Position numbers and translations under genes: made by a program. Below, in pieces: positions 1-7,249 of a stretch of 19,523 nucleotides of DNA. This DNA is from Bacillota bacterium (GTDB lineage Bacteria > Bacillota > Clostridia > Christensenellales > JAEXRW01). The stretch is from contig JAEXRW010000004.1 in assembly GCA_023454175.1 (NCBI GenBank), forward strand, positions 1-19,523, in the 5' to 3' direction. Position 1 is the stretch's first letter; the number at the start of each line of letters is the position of its first letter. The notes under the pieces are model-generated. The model saw only the letters and a program-made list of their open reading frames with translations. It was not told the origin of the DNA and ran no database searches.

Positions 1-406
1 GGGCCAGCCACAGCACGAGCTTGTCGCACCCCAGTTCGTTGGCGATGTCGATGGACCGGTAGGAGCGCCACATCGCGAATTCCCGGTCTTTTGCGTCGTT
101 GGCCGTGTAGCCCCCGTCTATCGTCCGTGGGTCCATCCACAGCCGCGGCGCCACGAATTCCGCCGCCATCCCGTGGTCGTCCAGGATCTTTTTGGTTTCC
201 TTCGCCTGCTTCCGGATCTGGGCATCCGAAAGTCCGTTCATCTCGGGCACCGCGTCGTCGTCGTGGAACTGCACGGCGTCAAAGCCGATTTTCTTGTACA
301 TAGCCACCTTCTCGGCGAAGGGGATCTCGTCCCGCACCGGCGGCCCGAAGGCGTCCGCCCCGCTGTGCACGTTCCACGGCCCCGCTGAATACTTGAACAT
401 GGACAT
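1..406 (-). CDS. xylA: Xylose isomerase, N-terminal part (cut by window edge)
   Basis: Xylose isomerase interconverts D-xylose and D-xylulose in the cytoplasm, the first step of xylose catabolism. The visible 135 residues begin MSMFKYSAGPWNVHSGADAF and include FHDDDAVPE, which matches the class I (Actinobacteria-type) active-site segment carrying the catalytic His and Asp, and the later family motif GGYTAND. The DAFG segment matches the conserved DPFG of the family. The frame stays open to base 1, so the C-terminal two thirds lie outside the window. I chose the ATG at 406 because GGAGGA (420-415) sits 8 bases upstream; a second ATG at 400 is possible. The gene diverges from an AraC-type regulator, as is common for sugar-utilisation genes. 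Family assignment is confident; substrate preference is inferred. Confidence 0.9.
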   Translation of the reverse strand, partial: MSMFKYSAGPWNVHSGADAFGPPVRDEIPFAEKVAMYKKIGFDAVQFHDDDAVPEMNGLSDAQIRKQAKETKKILDDHGMAAEFVAPRLWMDPRTIDGGYTANDAKDREFAMWRSYRSIDIANELGCDKLVLWLA

Positions 407-470
407 AAGTGTGCTCCTCCATCTTTTTGAATATTGGTTTTCCGGATTTGTTTGCTGTCATCATGATCCG

Positions 471-486
471 CCCTGTATGCACAGGG
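471..486. promoter_or_regulatory. Inverted repeat in the xylA/araC intergenic region
   Basis: CCCTGT and ACAGGG form 6-bp perfect arms around a 4-base spacer. The repeat lies about 65 bases upstream of the xylA start, where an operator for the divergent AraC regulator could sit. The binding protein is unknown; the role is inferred only from position and symmetry. Confidence 0.3.
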
Positions 487-508
487 TTCTGCGGTTCAGA
501 CAGAAAGT

Positions 509-526
509 AGAAGACAGGCGTCTTCT
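509..526. promoter_or_regulatory. Second inverted repeat in the xylA/araC intergenic region
   Basis: AGAAGAC and GTCTTCT form 7-bp perfect arms around AGGC, about 100 bases upstream of xylA. Its sequence differs from the repeat at 471-486, so the two are not copies of one operator. It may be a regulator site or an RNA hairpin in a long xylA leader. Confidence 0.3.
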
Positions 527-625
527 TTTCTCTTGCATGAATGCCTGCCGCACGCCGGAAATATGATTCCTGCTGAGAATATATTAACCCAGGCATCTTT
601 CCGGGGGTATGTCATTTGAGCTGTA

Positions 626-652
626 TTGACAGGATTAATTTGCTTTTATGGC
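626..652 (+). promoter_or_regulatory. Candidate promoter of the AraC-family regulator gene
   Basis: A perfect -35 box TTGACA (626-631) is followed after a short 15-base spacer by a weak -10, TATGGC (647-652). Transcription would begin near 659, which fits translation starting at GTG 694 behind AAAGGGG better than at GTG 670. Confidence 0.4.
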
Positions 653-693
653 CATGCGTGGGCTAGAATGTGCATAAAGGGGTGGTCACCAAA

Positions 694-1641
694 GTGAAAT
701 CCGAATTCGAGATCATCGAGCATAACCGCCTGGAGGACGCGAAACTCTTCATCGTGGATCTGTCCTATCGCAACCTGCATATGCATAAGGATTTTGAGCT
801 GTGTTATGTCTTTTCGGGCTGTATTGAAGTAAATACATACAGAAAACAGTTCGTTGTCGGTGCAAACCGTTTTGTCCTTTTCAATCCCAACCAGCCGCAT
901 GAGATACATGCCCGGGAAAGCTCCTGGGCCAGGATCCTTTCCCTGCAGGTGTCGCCCCGGTTCTGCAGCCGGTATTTCCCGGCTATCTCAAATGTGGAGT
1001 TTTCCGTTATCGATATCTCCGTTTATATCGGTGGTGAAGCAAACCGGGAGCTTGTCGGAGCGATGTTTCAACTTTGCGATAAATATTTTAATAATGCACC
1101 GTTGAATGAGTTCATGTGTTTTTCATATATCAACCGCATATTTCACACCCTGCTGGATTCCGTCCCGTGGACGACCATCAGCCAGGATGAAAAGGCGAAT
1201 AAAAAAAATACTGGCAACAGGCTGAACCGGATCCTGGACTATATTGAAATGCACTTCCGGGAAAAGCTCCTCCTGGAGGATATCGCGCGCTCCGAGGGTT
1301 TGAGCCTGACCTATCTGTCGCACTACCTGAAGGATCATTTGAACATGCCTTTTCAGGATTATATCGCGCTCCTTCGTTTCCGGGAGGCCAAAAGCCTTCT
1401 GGAGCATACCGCCTTGAACGTGACGGATGTCTTCATGGCCTGCGGTTTTTCCGATTGCCGCTACCTCAATAAGGTTTTCATGAAACAGCTCGGCTGTACG
1501 CCAGGGGAGTATCGCATGCGTAATGGTGACAGGGTGGACACCCTTGTGGAGAAACCGTCGGTGGCGCACCAGCGTTTTTTGTCTTTTCAGGAAAGCCTGG
1601 ATGCACTAAGAGCATACCGGCCGCTTTCACGCGGGATATAA
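694..1641 (+). CDS. AraC-family transcriptional regulator
   Basis: Cytoplasmic DNA-binding regulator of about 315 residues. The N-terminal half is a cupin-like sensor domain (residues 29-31 HMH, followed by a Gly-rich turn and NPNQPHEIHA), typical of AraC proteins that sense sugars. The C-terminal part (about residues 175-274) is the double helix-turn-helix HTH_18 domain, with the family hallmarks AKSLLEHT, VTDVFMACGFSDCRYLNKVFMKQLGCTP spread along it. I prefer GTG 694 because AAAGGGG (676-682) lies 11 bases upstream and the promoter start point falls near 659. GTG 670 in the same frame would add 8 residues but has no ribosome site. Being divergent from xylA, it probably controls xylose or pentoside use. 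The inducer is not known. Confidence 0.9.
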   Translation: MKSEFEIIEHNRLEDAKLFIVDLSYRNLHMHKDFELCYVFSGCIEVNTYRKQFVVGANRFVLFNPNQPHEIHARESSWARILSLQVSPRFCSRYFPAISNVEFSVIDISVYIGGEANRELVGAMFQLCDKYFNNAPLNEFMCFSYINRIFHTLLDSVPWTTISQDEKANKKNTGNRLNRILDYIEMHFREKLLLEDIARSEGLSLTYLSHYLKDHLNMPFQDYIALLRFREAKSLLEHTALNVTDVFMACGFSDCRYLNKVFMKQLGCTPGEYRMRNGDRVDTLVEKPSVAHQRFLSFQESLDALRAYRPLSRGI

Positions 1642-1646
1642 GATCC

Positions 1647-1671
1647 GTTCCCTGGGTTGAAGCCCGGGAAC
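1647..1671 (+). terminator. Hairpin after the AraC gene, possible terminator
   Basis: GTTCCC (1647-1652) pairs with GGGAAC (1666-1671), and GGG (1654-1656) with CCC (1663-1665) inside it past a bulged T. It starts 6 bases after the TAA stop. No T-run follows on either strand, so it may be a processing or stability hairpin rather than an intrinsic terminator. Confidence 0.35.
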
Positions 1672-1760
1672 AAACAAAACATTGTATAGTCTCTTGTGCC
1701 TTCACACATTTTGGTCATGTTACATACTCTACAATAGATGTTCAAGTGGGAGGGATTTGG

Positions 1761-1916
1761 ATGTTTGGAGGAAAAGGGTTTGGCGGATGTGGGTGTCTGT
1801 TGCTGGTATTGGTCCTCATGTGCTGCTGCTGCGGGCACGAAGAGCCATGCTGTGTACCCCCTCCCCCGCCGTGTGAGCCGCCCCCGAGACCGTGCGGAGG
1901 CCGCAGAGGTTTCTGA
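1761..1916 (+). CDS. Small Cys/Pro-rich putative membrane peptide (51 aa)
   Basis: Unrecognised 51-residue protein. The ATG at 1761 has a strong ribosome site, GGGAGGG (1748-1754), 6 bases upstream. A Gly-rich N-terminus (MFGGKGFGGCGC) leads into a short hydrophobic segment, LLLVLVLM, that ends in four consecutive Cys. A Pro-rich tail with further Cys residues follows (CCV, five Pro, CEPPPRPC), ending GGRRGF. In all 10 of the 51 residues are Cys. A TACAAT -10-like box lies at 1730-1735, and a clear intrinsic terminator follows 13 bases after the stop, so it looks like a complete single-gene unit. It recalls the small Gly-rich, one-segment proteins seen in sporeformers, but that is only a resemblance. 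Possible roles are metal binding, lipid- or disulfide-linked envelope peptide; none is shown. Confidence 0.55.
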   Translation: MFGGKGFGGCGCLLLVLVLMCCCCGHEEPCCVPPPPPCEPPPRPCGGRRGF

Positions 1917-1929
1917 AAAAAACAGAACG

Positions 1930-1959
1930 GCACCCAAACGTCTGGGTGCTTTTCTTGTT
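1930..1959 (+). terminator. Intrinsic terminator, possibly bidirectional
   Basis: GCACCCA (1930-1936) pairs with TGGGTGC (1943-1949) around a 6-base loop, followed by TTTTCTTGTT. It ends the small Cys-rich gene. On the minus strand a run of seven T follows after seven bases, so it may also stop the convergent operon that ends at 2037. Confidence 0.85.
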
Positions 1960-2036
1960 GCCTGTGTATGACTCGTCTTTATGAATATCATGCTGATAGT
2001 ACGTATGGTGTGGATTGGTTCAACCGCAGCGGTGGA

Positions 2037-2597
2037 TTATCTGCGTCTGCCTCTCCCGTCGCGGATCAGGTGCTTTCGGATATTGCGGTAATAGTAATTG
2101 GCGATCCACGAGAATACGACGTCATAAATGACGAATATCGGCTGTGCGATGAGCAGCAGCGCCCAGGGGGGGAGGATGGCGGAGATGTCCGCCGATATCA
2201 GGAGTTTCGGGATGATGAAATACGCCGCGATCACCGCCGCGTTGAAATATGCCAGCTTCACGGCATAGCGAAGGACGACATTGCGGATTTTCTCGATATA
2301 GTATTTCACGATGCCGTAATGGCCGAAAAAGAGCACATACGGGATCATCCGCATCTTGTCCGATACGATGACAAATCCCAGGATCGTCGCCGCAAAAAAA
2401 ACGATGGTGGCCAGGATGGGTTCCCGCTCCACCATCAGCGCCGAAACGAATATGGATGCGATGAACAAAAAAGAAACGCTCACCACCGTAACGACGGAGC
2501 TGAGGTAAATGAATACCAGCGTCAATGCCAGCAGCATCGCCGGCAGCGTGATCCTGTATGCGCCCTGCAGGGTTTTCTCCCTGTATCTTCCGTTCAT
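2037..2597 (-). CDS. Multi-pass membrane protein of unknown function
   Basis: A 186-residue protein with about five hydrophobic stretches (for example around residues 18-35, 36-53, 60-78, 114-132 and 140-165), a basic N-terminus and a strongly basic C-terminal tail (RNIRKHLIRDGRGRRR). This pattern predicts an integral cytoplasmic-membrane protein with a cytoplasmic tail. I do not recognise a named family. The start ATG at 2597 follows GAGGA, and it lies 20 bases after the stop of the J-domain gene, so the two are cotranscribed. Its constant companionship with a J-domain protein suggests a membrane partner or client, but this is inference from position only. Confidence 0.75.
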   Translation of the reverse strand: MNGRYREKTLQGAYRITLPAMLLALTLVFIYLSSVVTVVSVSFLFIASIFVSALMVEREPILATIVFFAATILGFVIVSDKMRMIPYVLFFGHYGIVKYYIEKIRNVVLRYAVKLAYFNAAVIAAYFIIPKLLISADISAILPPWALLLIAQPIFVIYDVVFSWIANYYYRNIRKHLIRDGRGRRR

Positions 2598-2617
2598 TTA
2601 TCCTCTTCCCCGTTCTA

Positions 2618-3214
2618 TTAGTGGCAGCAGTTGCACAGGCAGTCCGCACAGGCCAGGCCCGCGCAGCAGTTGCAGAGTTGGTTGGTCGTCTGGTACCCGC
2701 CGCCTCCGCCGTACTGGCCGTACGGGGACGCCCCGGCGGAATCCAGTTGGTTCAGCGCGTTGCGGTATTCTGCGTTGCCCGGGTCCATGTTCACCGCGCG
2801 CTGGATATTTTGGCGCGCCTTGCCGTACCAGCCCCGCCGCAGTTCTACCACGCCCTTCAGGTAATACCATTCGGCGTCCCGCGTCTGCATGGCGTCCAGC
2901 ATGGCGTCGGCTGCTTCGAAGTTGCCGTTCTGCAGGTTGGCGCGCACATGGGAATACTGGGCGCCCTGGTAGCTGCTGTACCCGCCCTGGGAAGCGCCCT
3001 GCGAATAGTTGTTGCCGTTTGCGCCTCCGCTTCTGGACTTTGTGAGCATATCGTACGCCTGGTTGATCTCCTTCAGCTTCTCCTGTGCCAGGTCCGAAAG
3101 CGGGTTGTTGCTGTACTGGTCGGGATGGTATTTCTTCACGAGCTTGCGGTAAGCCTCGCGTATCTCGTCGTCGCTTGCGTTTTCTCTGACCCCCAATACC
3201 TCGTATGGGTTCAT
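2618..3214 (-). CDS. J-domain (DnaJ-like) protein with Cys-rich C-terminal tail
   Basis: A 198-residue protein. Residues 1-65 are a J domain with the Hsp70-stimulating HPD tripeptide at 30-32 (KKYHPDQ). A Gly/Ser/Gln-rich linker follows, then a TPR-like helical part (about residues 95-155, with LDAMQTRDAEWYYLKGVVEL and AVNMDPGNAEY). The tail is Gly/Tyr-rich and ends in a Cys cluster, LCNCCAGLACADCLCNCCH, which could bind metal or be lipid-modified. It lacks the zinc-finger and CTD domains of true DnaJ, so it is a specialised co-chaperone. The ATG at 3214 overlaps the upstream DUF5685 stop as ATGA, which fixes the start; the in-frame GTG at 3226 would overlap its own ribosome site. Second gene of a three-gene operon. 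Confidence 0.9.
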   Translation of the reverse strand: MNPYEVLGVRENASDDEIREAYRKLVKKYHPDQYSNNPLSDLAQEKLKEINQAYDMLTKSRSGGANGNNYSQGASQGGYSSYQGAQYSHVRANLQNGNFEAADAMLDAMQTRDAEWYYLKGVVELRRGWYGKARQNIQRAVNMDPGNAEYRNALNQLDSAGASPYGQYGGGGGYQTTNQLCNCCAGLACADCLCNCCH

Positions 3215-4080
3215 CGTCTTGTACACTCCTTTTTTCCGCTCAATACATCTTCCATTTTCCGATGCATTCCCAGATAGATTATATTTTCCAGCAGTTCGCT
3301 GTGCCTTTTGGGATCCAGCAGTTCAAAGGCCTTCCCTGCCTCGGATTTACAGTAGTTCAATTGGAACCGCATATCCTCCCCCGCCTGCCCCTTCAGGTCG
3401 GCCTCAGCCTTGTACCTGGCGATCAGCGGGTTGTAGTCGTTTTTTTTCAGGTCCTTTTTGAGGTCCGCGCAGGCGTCGACCAGGTAGATCCACCGTCCGG
3501 TATTGTATAGCATCCATTCCAGCGCCCGGATCCGTGTCCTGCTGAATGCGTCCCTGTCCGGGAAGTACCGGACCAGCCCGGCTAACAGGTTCCCGAACGC
3601 ATCCGCCACCGCATCCACGTCATCGCTGTTTTCGCCTTCCAGTTCATAGAGTTTGTCCAGTTGGCTACGGATATGCCCGTCCATCTCCGGATTGCGCACG
3701 GCAGCCTTACGGTGTGCGCCGCTGAATGCCAGTTTGCCCACCGCGCCTCTGAACCCCGCGTTGTCCCTGCAGTCGTCCAGCGCCTTGTAATAGGCCAGCA
3801 GTATGTTCACATCTGCAGCAAACCCGGTGTACCGGTTCCGCGCCACAGGCATCTTTTTCACTGGGTTGATGATGCACTTCTCCTGTGAAAAGACCGGTTC
3901 TTCCGTATCCAGCGCGCCCAGCGCCAAGGCCAGGAACGCGCAGTCGTAGTTGATCGCGATACGCGGTACGAGGCCGCACTGTTTCCCGATGGCCTTGCAC
4001 ACGCCGCAGTAGCCTGCCTTGAATGTGGCGAAATCCTTTATCTTCAGTTCCGGCTTATCCGGGTACACATATCCAAACAC
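3211..4080 (-). CDS. DUF5685 family protein
   Basis: A 289-residue soluble protein matching the DUF5685 family by its N-terminus, MFGYVYPDKPELKIKDF, followed by the conserved Cys pair YCGVCKAIG (C25 and C28) and the segment YDCAFLALAL. The family is found in Clostridia next to J-domain genes, and its biochemical function is unknown. The conserved Cys residues, including those at CIINPVKK, suggest metal or cofactor binding, by inference. Translation starts at GTG 4080 with a modest GGTGG site upstream. Its TGA stop overlaps the next gene's ATG (ATGA), indicating translational coupling with the J-domain protein. First gene of the operon 4080-2037. Confidence 0.85.
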   Translation of the reverse strand: MFGYVYPDKPELKIKDFATFKAGYCGVCKAIGKQCGLVPRIAINYDCAFLALALGALDTEEPVFSQEKCIINPVKKMPVARNRYTGFAADVNILLAYYKALDDCRDNAGFRGAVGKLAFSGAHRKAAVRNPEMDGHIRSQLDKLYELEGENSDDVDAVADAFGNLLAGLVRYFPDRDAFSRTRIRALEWMLYNTGRWIYLVDACADLKKDLKKNDYNPLIARYKAEADLKGQAGEDMRFQLNYCKSEAGKAFELLDPKRHSELLENIIYLGMHRKMEDVLSGKKECTRR

Positions 4081-4206
4081 GCTTTATCCACCATCGCCGC
4101 ATCACGGCCCACTATGAATTTCCTTTATCGCAGTAACTTTCTCTCATTATGTCGCAGGCATACCGCCACTATTAACTAATTCTAACCCCCACCGCGGGTC
4201 ATAGCC

Positions 4207-4254
4207 TAGCTCCCTCAGACGAGGGAGCTGTCACCGAAGGTGACTGAGGGAGGG
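4207..4254. repeat. Palindromic intergenic repeat (MITE/REP-like)
   Basis: Two adjacent hairpins: AGCTCCCTC (4208-4216) with GAGGGAGCT (4221-4229), and GTCACC (4230-4235) with GGTGAC (4239-4244). In addition CTCCCTCA (4210-4217) can pair with TGAGGGAG (4245-4252), so one long or two short stems can form. Repeats of this type, built on CTCCCTC, GTCACC GAA GGTGAC and TGAGGGAG, are widespread between genes in gut Clostridia. It lies between trpS and the DUF5685 operon, both on the minus strand. No T-run adjoins it, so I do not call it a simple terminator. Only one copy is present in this window. Confidence 0.6.
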
Positions 4255-4280
4255 AAATCTCCCCACAGGGCCACTCTCAA

Positions 4281-5291
4281 CTACGGTCTTGGTCTTTCCA
4301 CCAGCCCGATCTTTTTATAGACCTTGGACAGCGTCCTTCTGGCAAATCGTTTCGCCTTCTCCGCGCCTTCCTTCATGCAATTTTCCAGATAAGCCTTGTC
4401 TGCGAGCAGCCGGCTGTACTTTTCCTGGATGGGGCGCAGCAGTTCGATCGTGGACTCCGCCACGGCTTCCTTCAGGTCCCCGTACCCCTTTCCGGAAAAC
4501 TCGTTTACCACGTCGTTAACCGTTTTCCCTGTCGCCACCGAATGCAGGGTGATCAGGTTCTGTACGCCCGGCTTGTCGTCCCGGTACGCGATGACGCCTT
4601 CCGAGTCGGTCACGGCGCGCCTTATCTTCCTGCGTATCACGTCCGGCGGGTCCAGGATCAGGATGTACGCGTTTTCGTTTTCGTCGGATTTGGACATCTT
4701 TTTTTCCGGTTCCTGCAGGCTCATGATCCGCGCGCCCACCTGCGGGATATAGGGTTCGGGTACGGTGAATACGTTCCCGTAGACGTTGTTGAACCGTATC
4801 GCGATGTCCCGGGTGATCTCCAGGTGCTGCTTCTGGTCCGCGCCCACGGGCACGATATTGGTCTGGTACAGCAGGATGTCCGCGGCCATCAGGACCGGGT
4901 AATCGAAGAGCCCAACATTGATGTTTTCGCTGTGCCGCTCGCTCTTGTCCTTGAACTGCGTCATGCGCTGGAGTTCGCCGTAATAGGTGTAGCAGTTCAG
5001 CACCCACGCCAGCTCCGCGTGGGCGGGCACATGGGACTGCACCATGATGATATTGCGTTCCGGGTCCAGCCCGCAGGCCAGCATCGTCGCATAGCACTCA
5101 TAGGTGCGGCGGCGCCGTTCGGCCGCTTCCAGGCGCAGGGTCAGCGCGTGCAGGTCCACCACGCAGAATACGCAGTCACATTCATATTGCAGCAGGTTGA
5201 AATTGCGCAGCGCCCCCGCATAGTTGCCGAGGGTGAGGGTCCCTGTAGGCTGTATCCCGCTGAAAATGATCTTTTTTCTTTCTTCATCCAT
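4281..5291 (-). CDS. trpS: Tryptophanyl-tRNA synthetase
   Basis: Charges tRNA-Trp with tryptophan using ATP; class I cytoplasmic aminoacyl-tRNA synthetase. The 336 residues match the usual length. The HIGH-equivalent region is TGTLTLGNYAGAL (about residues 16-28), the specificity segment includes GLFDYPVLMAADILLY, and the KMSKS loop is KKMSKSDEN at 197-205. I chose ATG 5291 (MDEERKKIIFSGIQPTG) because GGAGAG lies about 10 bases upstream and the family starts here; the frame is open further upstream but that extension is not conserved. I saw no T-box leader. It lies 88 bases after the DUF503 gene on the same strand. Confidence 0.95.
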   Translation of the reverse strand: MDEERKKIIFSGIQPTGTLTLGNYAGALRNFNLLQYECDCVFCVVDLHALTLRLEAAERRRRTYECYATMLACGLDPERNIIMVQSHVPAHAELAWVLNCYTYYGELQRMTQFKDKSERHSENINVGLFDYPVLMAADILLYQTNIVPVGADQKQHLEITRDIAIRFNNVYGNVFTVPEPYIPQVGARIMSLQEPEKKMSKSDENENAYILILDPPDVIRRKIRRAVTDSEGVIAYRDDKPGVQNLITLHSVATGKTVNDVVNEFSGKGYGDLKEAVAESTIELLRPIQEKYSRLLADKAYLENCMKEGAEKAKRFARRTLSKVYKKIGLVERPRP

Positions 5292-5379
5292 GCCGGTAAA
5301 TCTCTCCGTAGTGGCTGTAATTTGATCAGCTATTCCATGATGATACCACATTCCGGCATTTCCCGCCAGATGGCATCTG

Positions 5380-5661
5380 TCAACAAAGTGTCAATTCAAA
5401 TGCTGTGAGTTCATATTCATAGCCGGTCTCCAGCTCCCGCCGCACGGCTTCCGTTCTGTCCCGGGCCTCCCCCTCGCTCTCGCAGGCCAGGGCGATGGCC
5501 AGCGTGGCAGCCTGCCATTTGTCCTTTTCCCCTATCTGCTTCACAGAAGCGCCATGATGCTGGATAAGCCGCCTTTTCAGGCTCTCCAGCACCTGCCGCC
5601 TGTCCTTCAGGGAAAAGGCGTTGGGGAAATGCAACGTGGCTTTTATGCCTGCGATAAACAT
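5380..5661 (-). CDS. DUF503 family protein (YlxP-like)
   Basis: A 93-residue protein of the DUF503/YlxP family, recognised from MFIAGIKATLHFPNAFSLKDRRQ spread over its start, then SVKQIGEKDKWQAATLAIALAC. In other Firmicutes the family sits near translation and ribosome-maturation genes such as rbfA, and its role is unclear. Here it is in an unusual place, immediately after thrC: the thrC stop TGA (5664-5662) is followed directly by this ATG at 5661, so translation is probably coupled. trpS follows downstream. Confidence 0.85.
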   Translation of the reverse strand: MFIAGIKATLHFPNAFSLKDRRQVLESLKRRLIQHHGASVKQIGEKDKWQAATLAIALACESEGEARDRTEAVRRELETGYEYELTAFELTLC

Positions 5662-7155
5662 TCAGATCCTCCCCATGAAATCTTCCACCCGGTCCTGCAT
5701 TTCCGGCACGCTGCACCAGTTTGGGAAGCGGACCGGTTTTGTCTCCAGCTCCGCGATGGCATTGGGGATAGGTGTGTTTGTATAAGCAGACAACGCCCTT
5801 GCAGCGTCGAAATCCCCTTCCGGTCCCGCTGTTGCGCCCTTCAATGCCGATAGTACGTCGGCGCTGAATTTAAAAGGGTTCGCCGTGGATGCCAGCACTG
5901 CGGGCGTGGTATCGCCGGTTACGCGCACATAACGCTCCAATATCTCCTGCCCCACGGCCGTATGCGTGTCCATGAGATACCCGCTCCGTTTGAACACGCG
6001 GGCAATGGCGCCCTTCGTTTCCTCCTCGCTGCACCAGTCCGCCCAGAAACGGGACCGCAGCTTCCGCGCCGCTGCATCGCCGATCTCATAATGTCCCTTA
6101 CTTTTTAGCGCTTCCATCCACATCCTCACCTGCTTCCCGTCCCGCCCGGTGATCTCGAAAAGCAGCCGCTCCAGGTTGCTGGATACCAGGATATCCATGG
6201 AAGGCGATATCGTCCGGTGGAAATCCCGCCGGCTGTCATAGCTCCCCTTGTTGAAGAAGTCCGTAAGCACATTGTTGGAATTGGACGCGCAGATCAGTTT
6301 GTGGATGGGCAGACCCATCTCCGCGGCATAATAGGCCGCCAGGATGTTGCCGAAATTTCCCGTCGGCACCACGACGTTGATCTTGCCCCCGGGTTGTATG
6401 GCGTTGGACGCGCGCATGCGCAGGTAGGCCCACACGTAATAGGCGATCTGCGGCGCCAGCCTCCCGAAGTTGATGGAGTTGGCCGAGGACAGCCGTATCC
6501 CCCTGCCTTCCGCAGTCACTTTGAAAGCGGGGTTCGTGAATATGGTTTTTACGCTCGTCTGTACATCGTCGAAGTTGCCCTCCACCCCGTATACGCACAC
6601 GTTGTTTCCTTCCTGCGTGCACATCTGCAGTTTCTGCGCCGCGGATACGCCGTCCTTGGGGTAGAAAACGCAGATGGCGGTATTGGGCACGTCCGCGAAG
6701 CCTTCCAGCGCTGCCTTGCCCGTATCCCCGGAAGTGGCTGTGAGGATCATGATCTTTCCGTCGTATCCCGTCTTCTTCATCGCCGCGCCCATGAAATACG
6801 GCAGGATCTGCAGCGCCACGTCCTTGAAGGCCAGTGTGGGTCCGTGCCAGAGTTCCAGCACATGTTCTTTTTCTGTTATGTGGACGAGCGGGAGGCGGTC
6901 AGGATGGCCAAACCGTTTGTATGCCTTTTCGCTCATGGTATGGAGTTCTTCCGGTGAATAATCCGTCAGGTATCTGGAAAGGACCGCTGCTGCCACCTTT
7001 TCATACGGTAGCCCCAGCATGCTCTCCAGTTCGGTATTGGAGATCCGGGGAAAGCTTTCGGGGACAAAAAGCCCTCCGTCTCCGGCGATGCCCTGCAGGA
7101 TCGCCTCCGCAGCCGTCTTGTCGGTTTCGCTTTGCCTCGTGCTGGTGTATTTCAT
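5662..7155 (-). CDS. thrC: Threonine synthase
   Basis: Converts O-phospho-L-homoserine to L-threonine with PLP; last step of threonine synthesis in the cytoplasm. The protein has 497 residues. The N-terminal domain starts MKYTSTRQSETDKTAAEAIL and includes GDGGLFVP; the PLP lysine is K111 in TLAFKDVALQ; the phosphate-binding loop is TATSGDTGKAALEG; and PTGNFGNILAAYYA is also typical. Length and motifs fit the long (E. coli/clostridial-type) enzyme. The ATG at 7155 has ACGGAGG 6 bases upstream; the longer open frame to 7221 has no support. A hairpin with a following T-rich stretch lies in the leader and could attenuate expression. The DUF503 gene follows directly. Confidence 0.95.
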   Translation of the reverse strand: MKYTSTRQSETDKTAAEAILQGIAGDGGLFVPESFPRISNTELESMLGLPYEKVAAAVLSRYLTDYSPEELHTMSEKAYKRFGHPDRLPLVHITEKEHVLELWHGPTLAFKDVALQILPYFMGAAMKKTGYDGKIMILTATSGDTGKAALEGFADVPNTAICVFYPKDGVSAAQKLQMCTQEGNNVCVYGVEGNFDDVQTSVKTIFTNPAFKVTAEGRGIRLSSANSINFGRLAPQIAYYVWAYLRMRASNAIQPGGKINVVVPTGNFGNILAAYYAAEMGLPIHKLICASNSNNVLTDFFNKGSYDSRRDFHRTISPSMDILVSSNLERLLFEITGRDGKQVRMWMEALKSKGHYEIGDAAARKLRSRFWADWCSEEETKGAIARVFKRSGYLMDTHTAVGQEILERYVRVTGDTTPAVLASTANPFKFSADVLSALKGATAGPEGDFDAARALSAYTNTPIPNAIAELETKPVRFPNWCSVPEMQDRVEDFMGRI

Positions 7156-7167
7156 CTGTTGCCTCCG

Positions 7168-7201
7168 TAAAAGACAAGCCAACCTGCATATGCCGGTCGG
7201 C
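7168..7201 (-). terminator. Hairpin plus T-rich stretch in the thrC leader
   Basis: On the minus strand GCCGACC (7201-7195) pairs with GGTTGGC (7184-7178), including one G-U pair, around a 10-base loop. It is followed by TTGTCTTTTA and then the thrC ribosome site. It can end the upstream ATPase transcript or attenuate thrC. No leader peptide rich in Thr/Ile was found. Confidence 0.4.
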
Positions 7202-7249
7202 CTGCCAAAATTGTCATGCACGGTTTATACGCGCTTATTTATTGCCGGT

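Noticed and set aside
1738..1971. 77-codon frame starting at ATG 1738
   Set aside because: Its ATG precedes the GGGAGGG ribosome site, and it runs through the terminator; the 51-codon frame at 1761 is better placed.
4178..4200. CCACCGCGGGT resembling part of a T-box antiterminator
   Set aside because: The T-box core AGGGTGGNACCGCG is not matched on either strand, and the position is downstream of trpS rather than in its leader.
4207..4254. Repeat that could be mistaken for a CRISPR repeat or terminator
   Set aside because: Only one copy exists here with no spacer series, and no T-run adjoins it.
4542..5408. 288-codon plus-strand open frame
   Set aside because: Antisense shadow of trpS, with low-quality composition and no ribosome site or family resemblance.
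6217..6957. 246-codon plus-strand open frame
   Set aside because: Antisense shadow of thrC, which has all its catalytic motifs on the minus strand.
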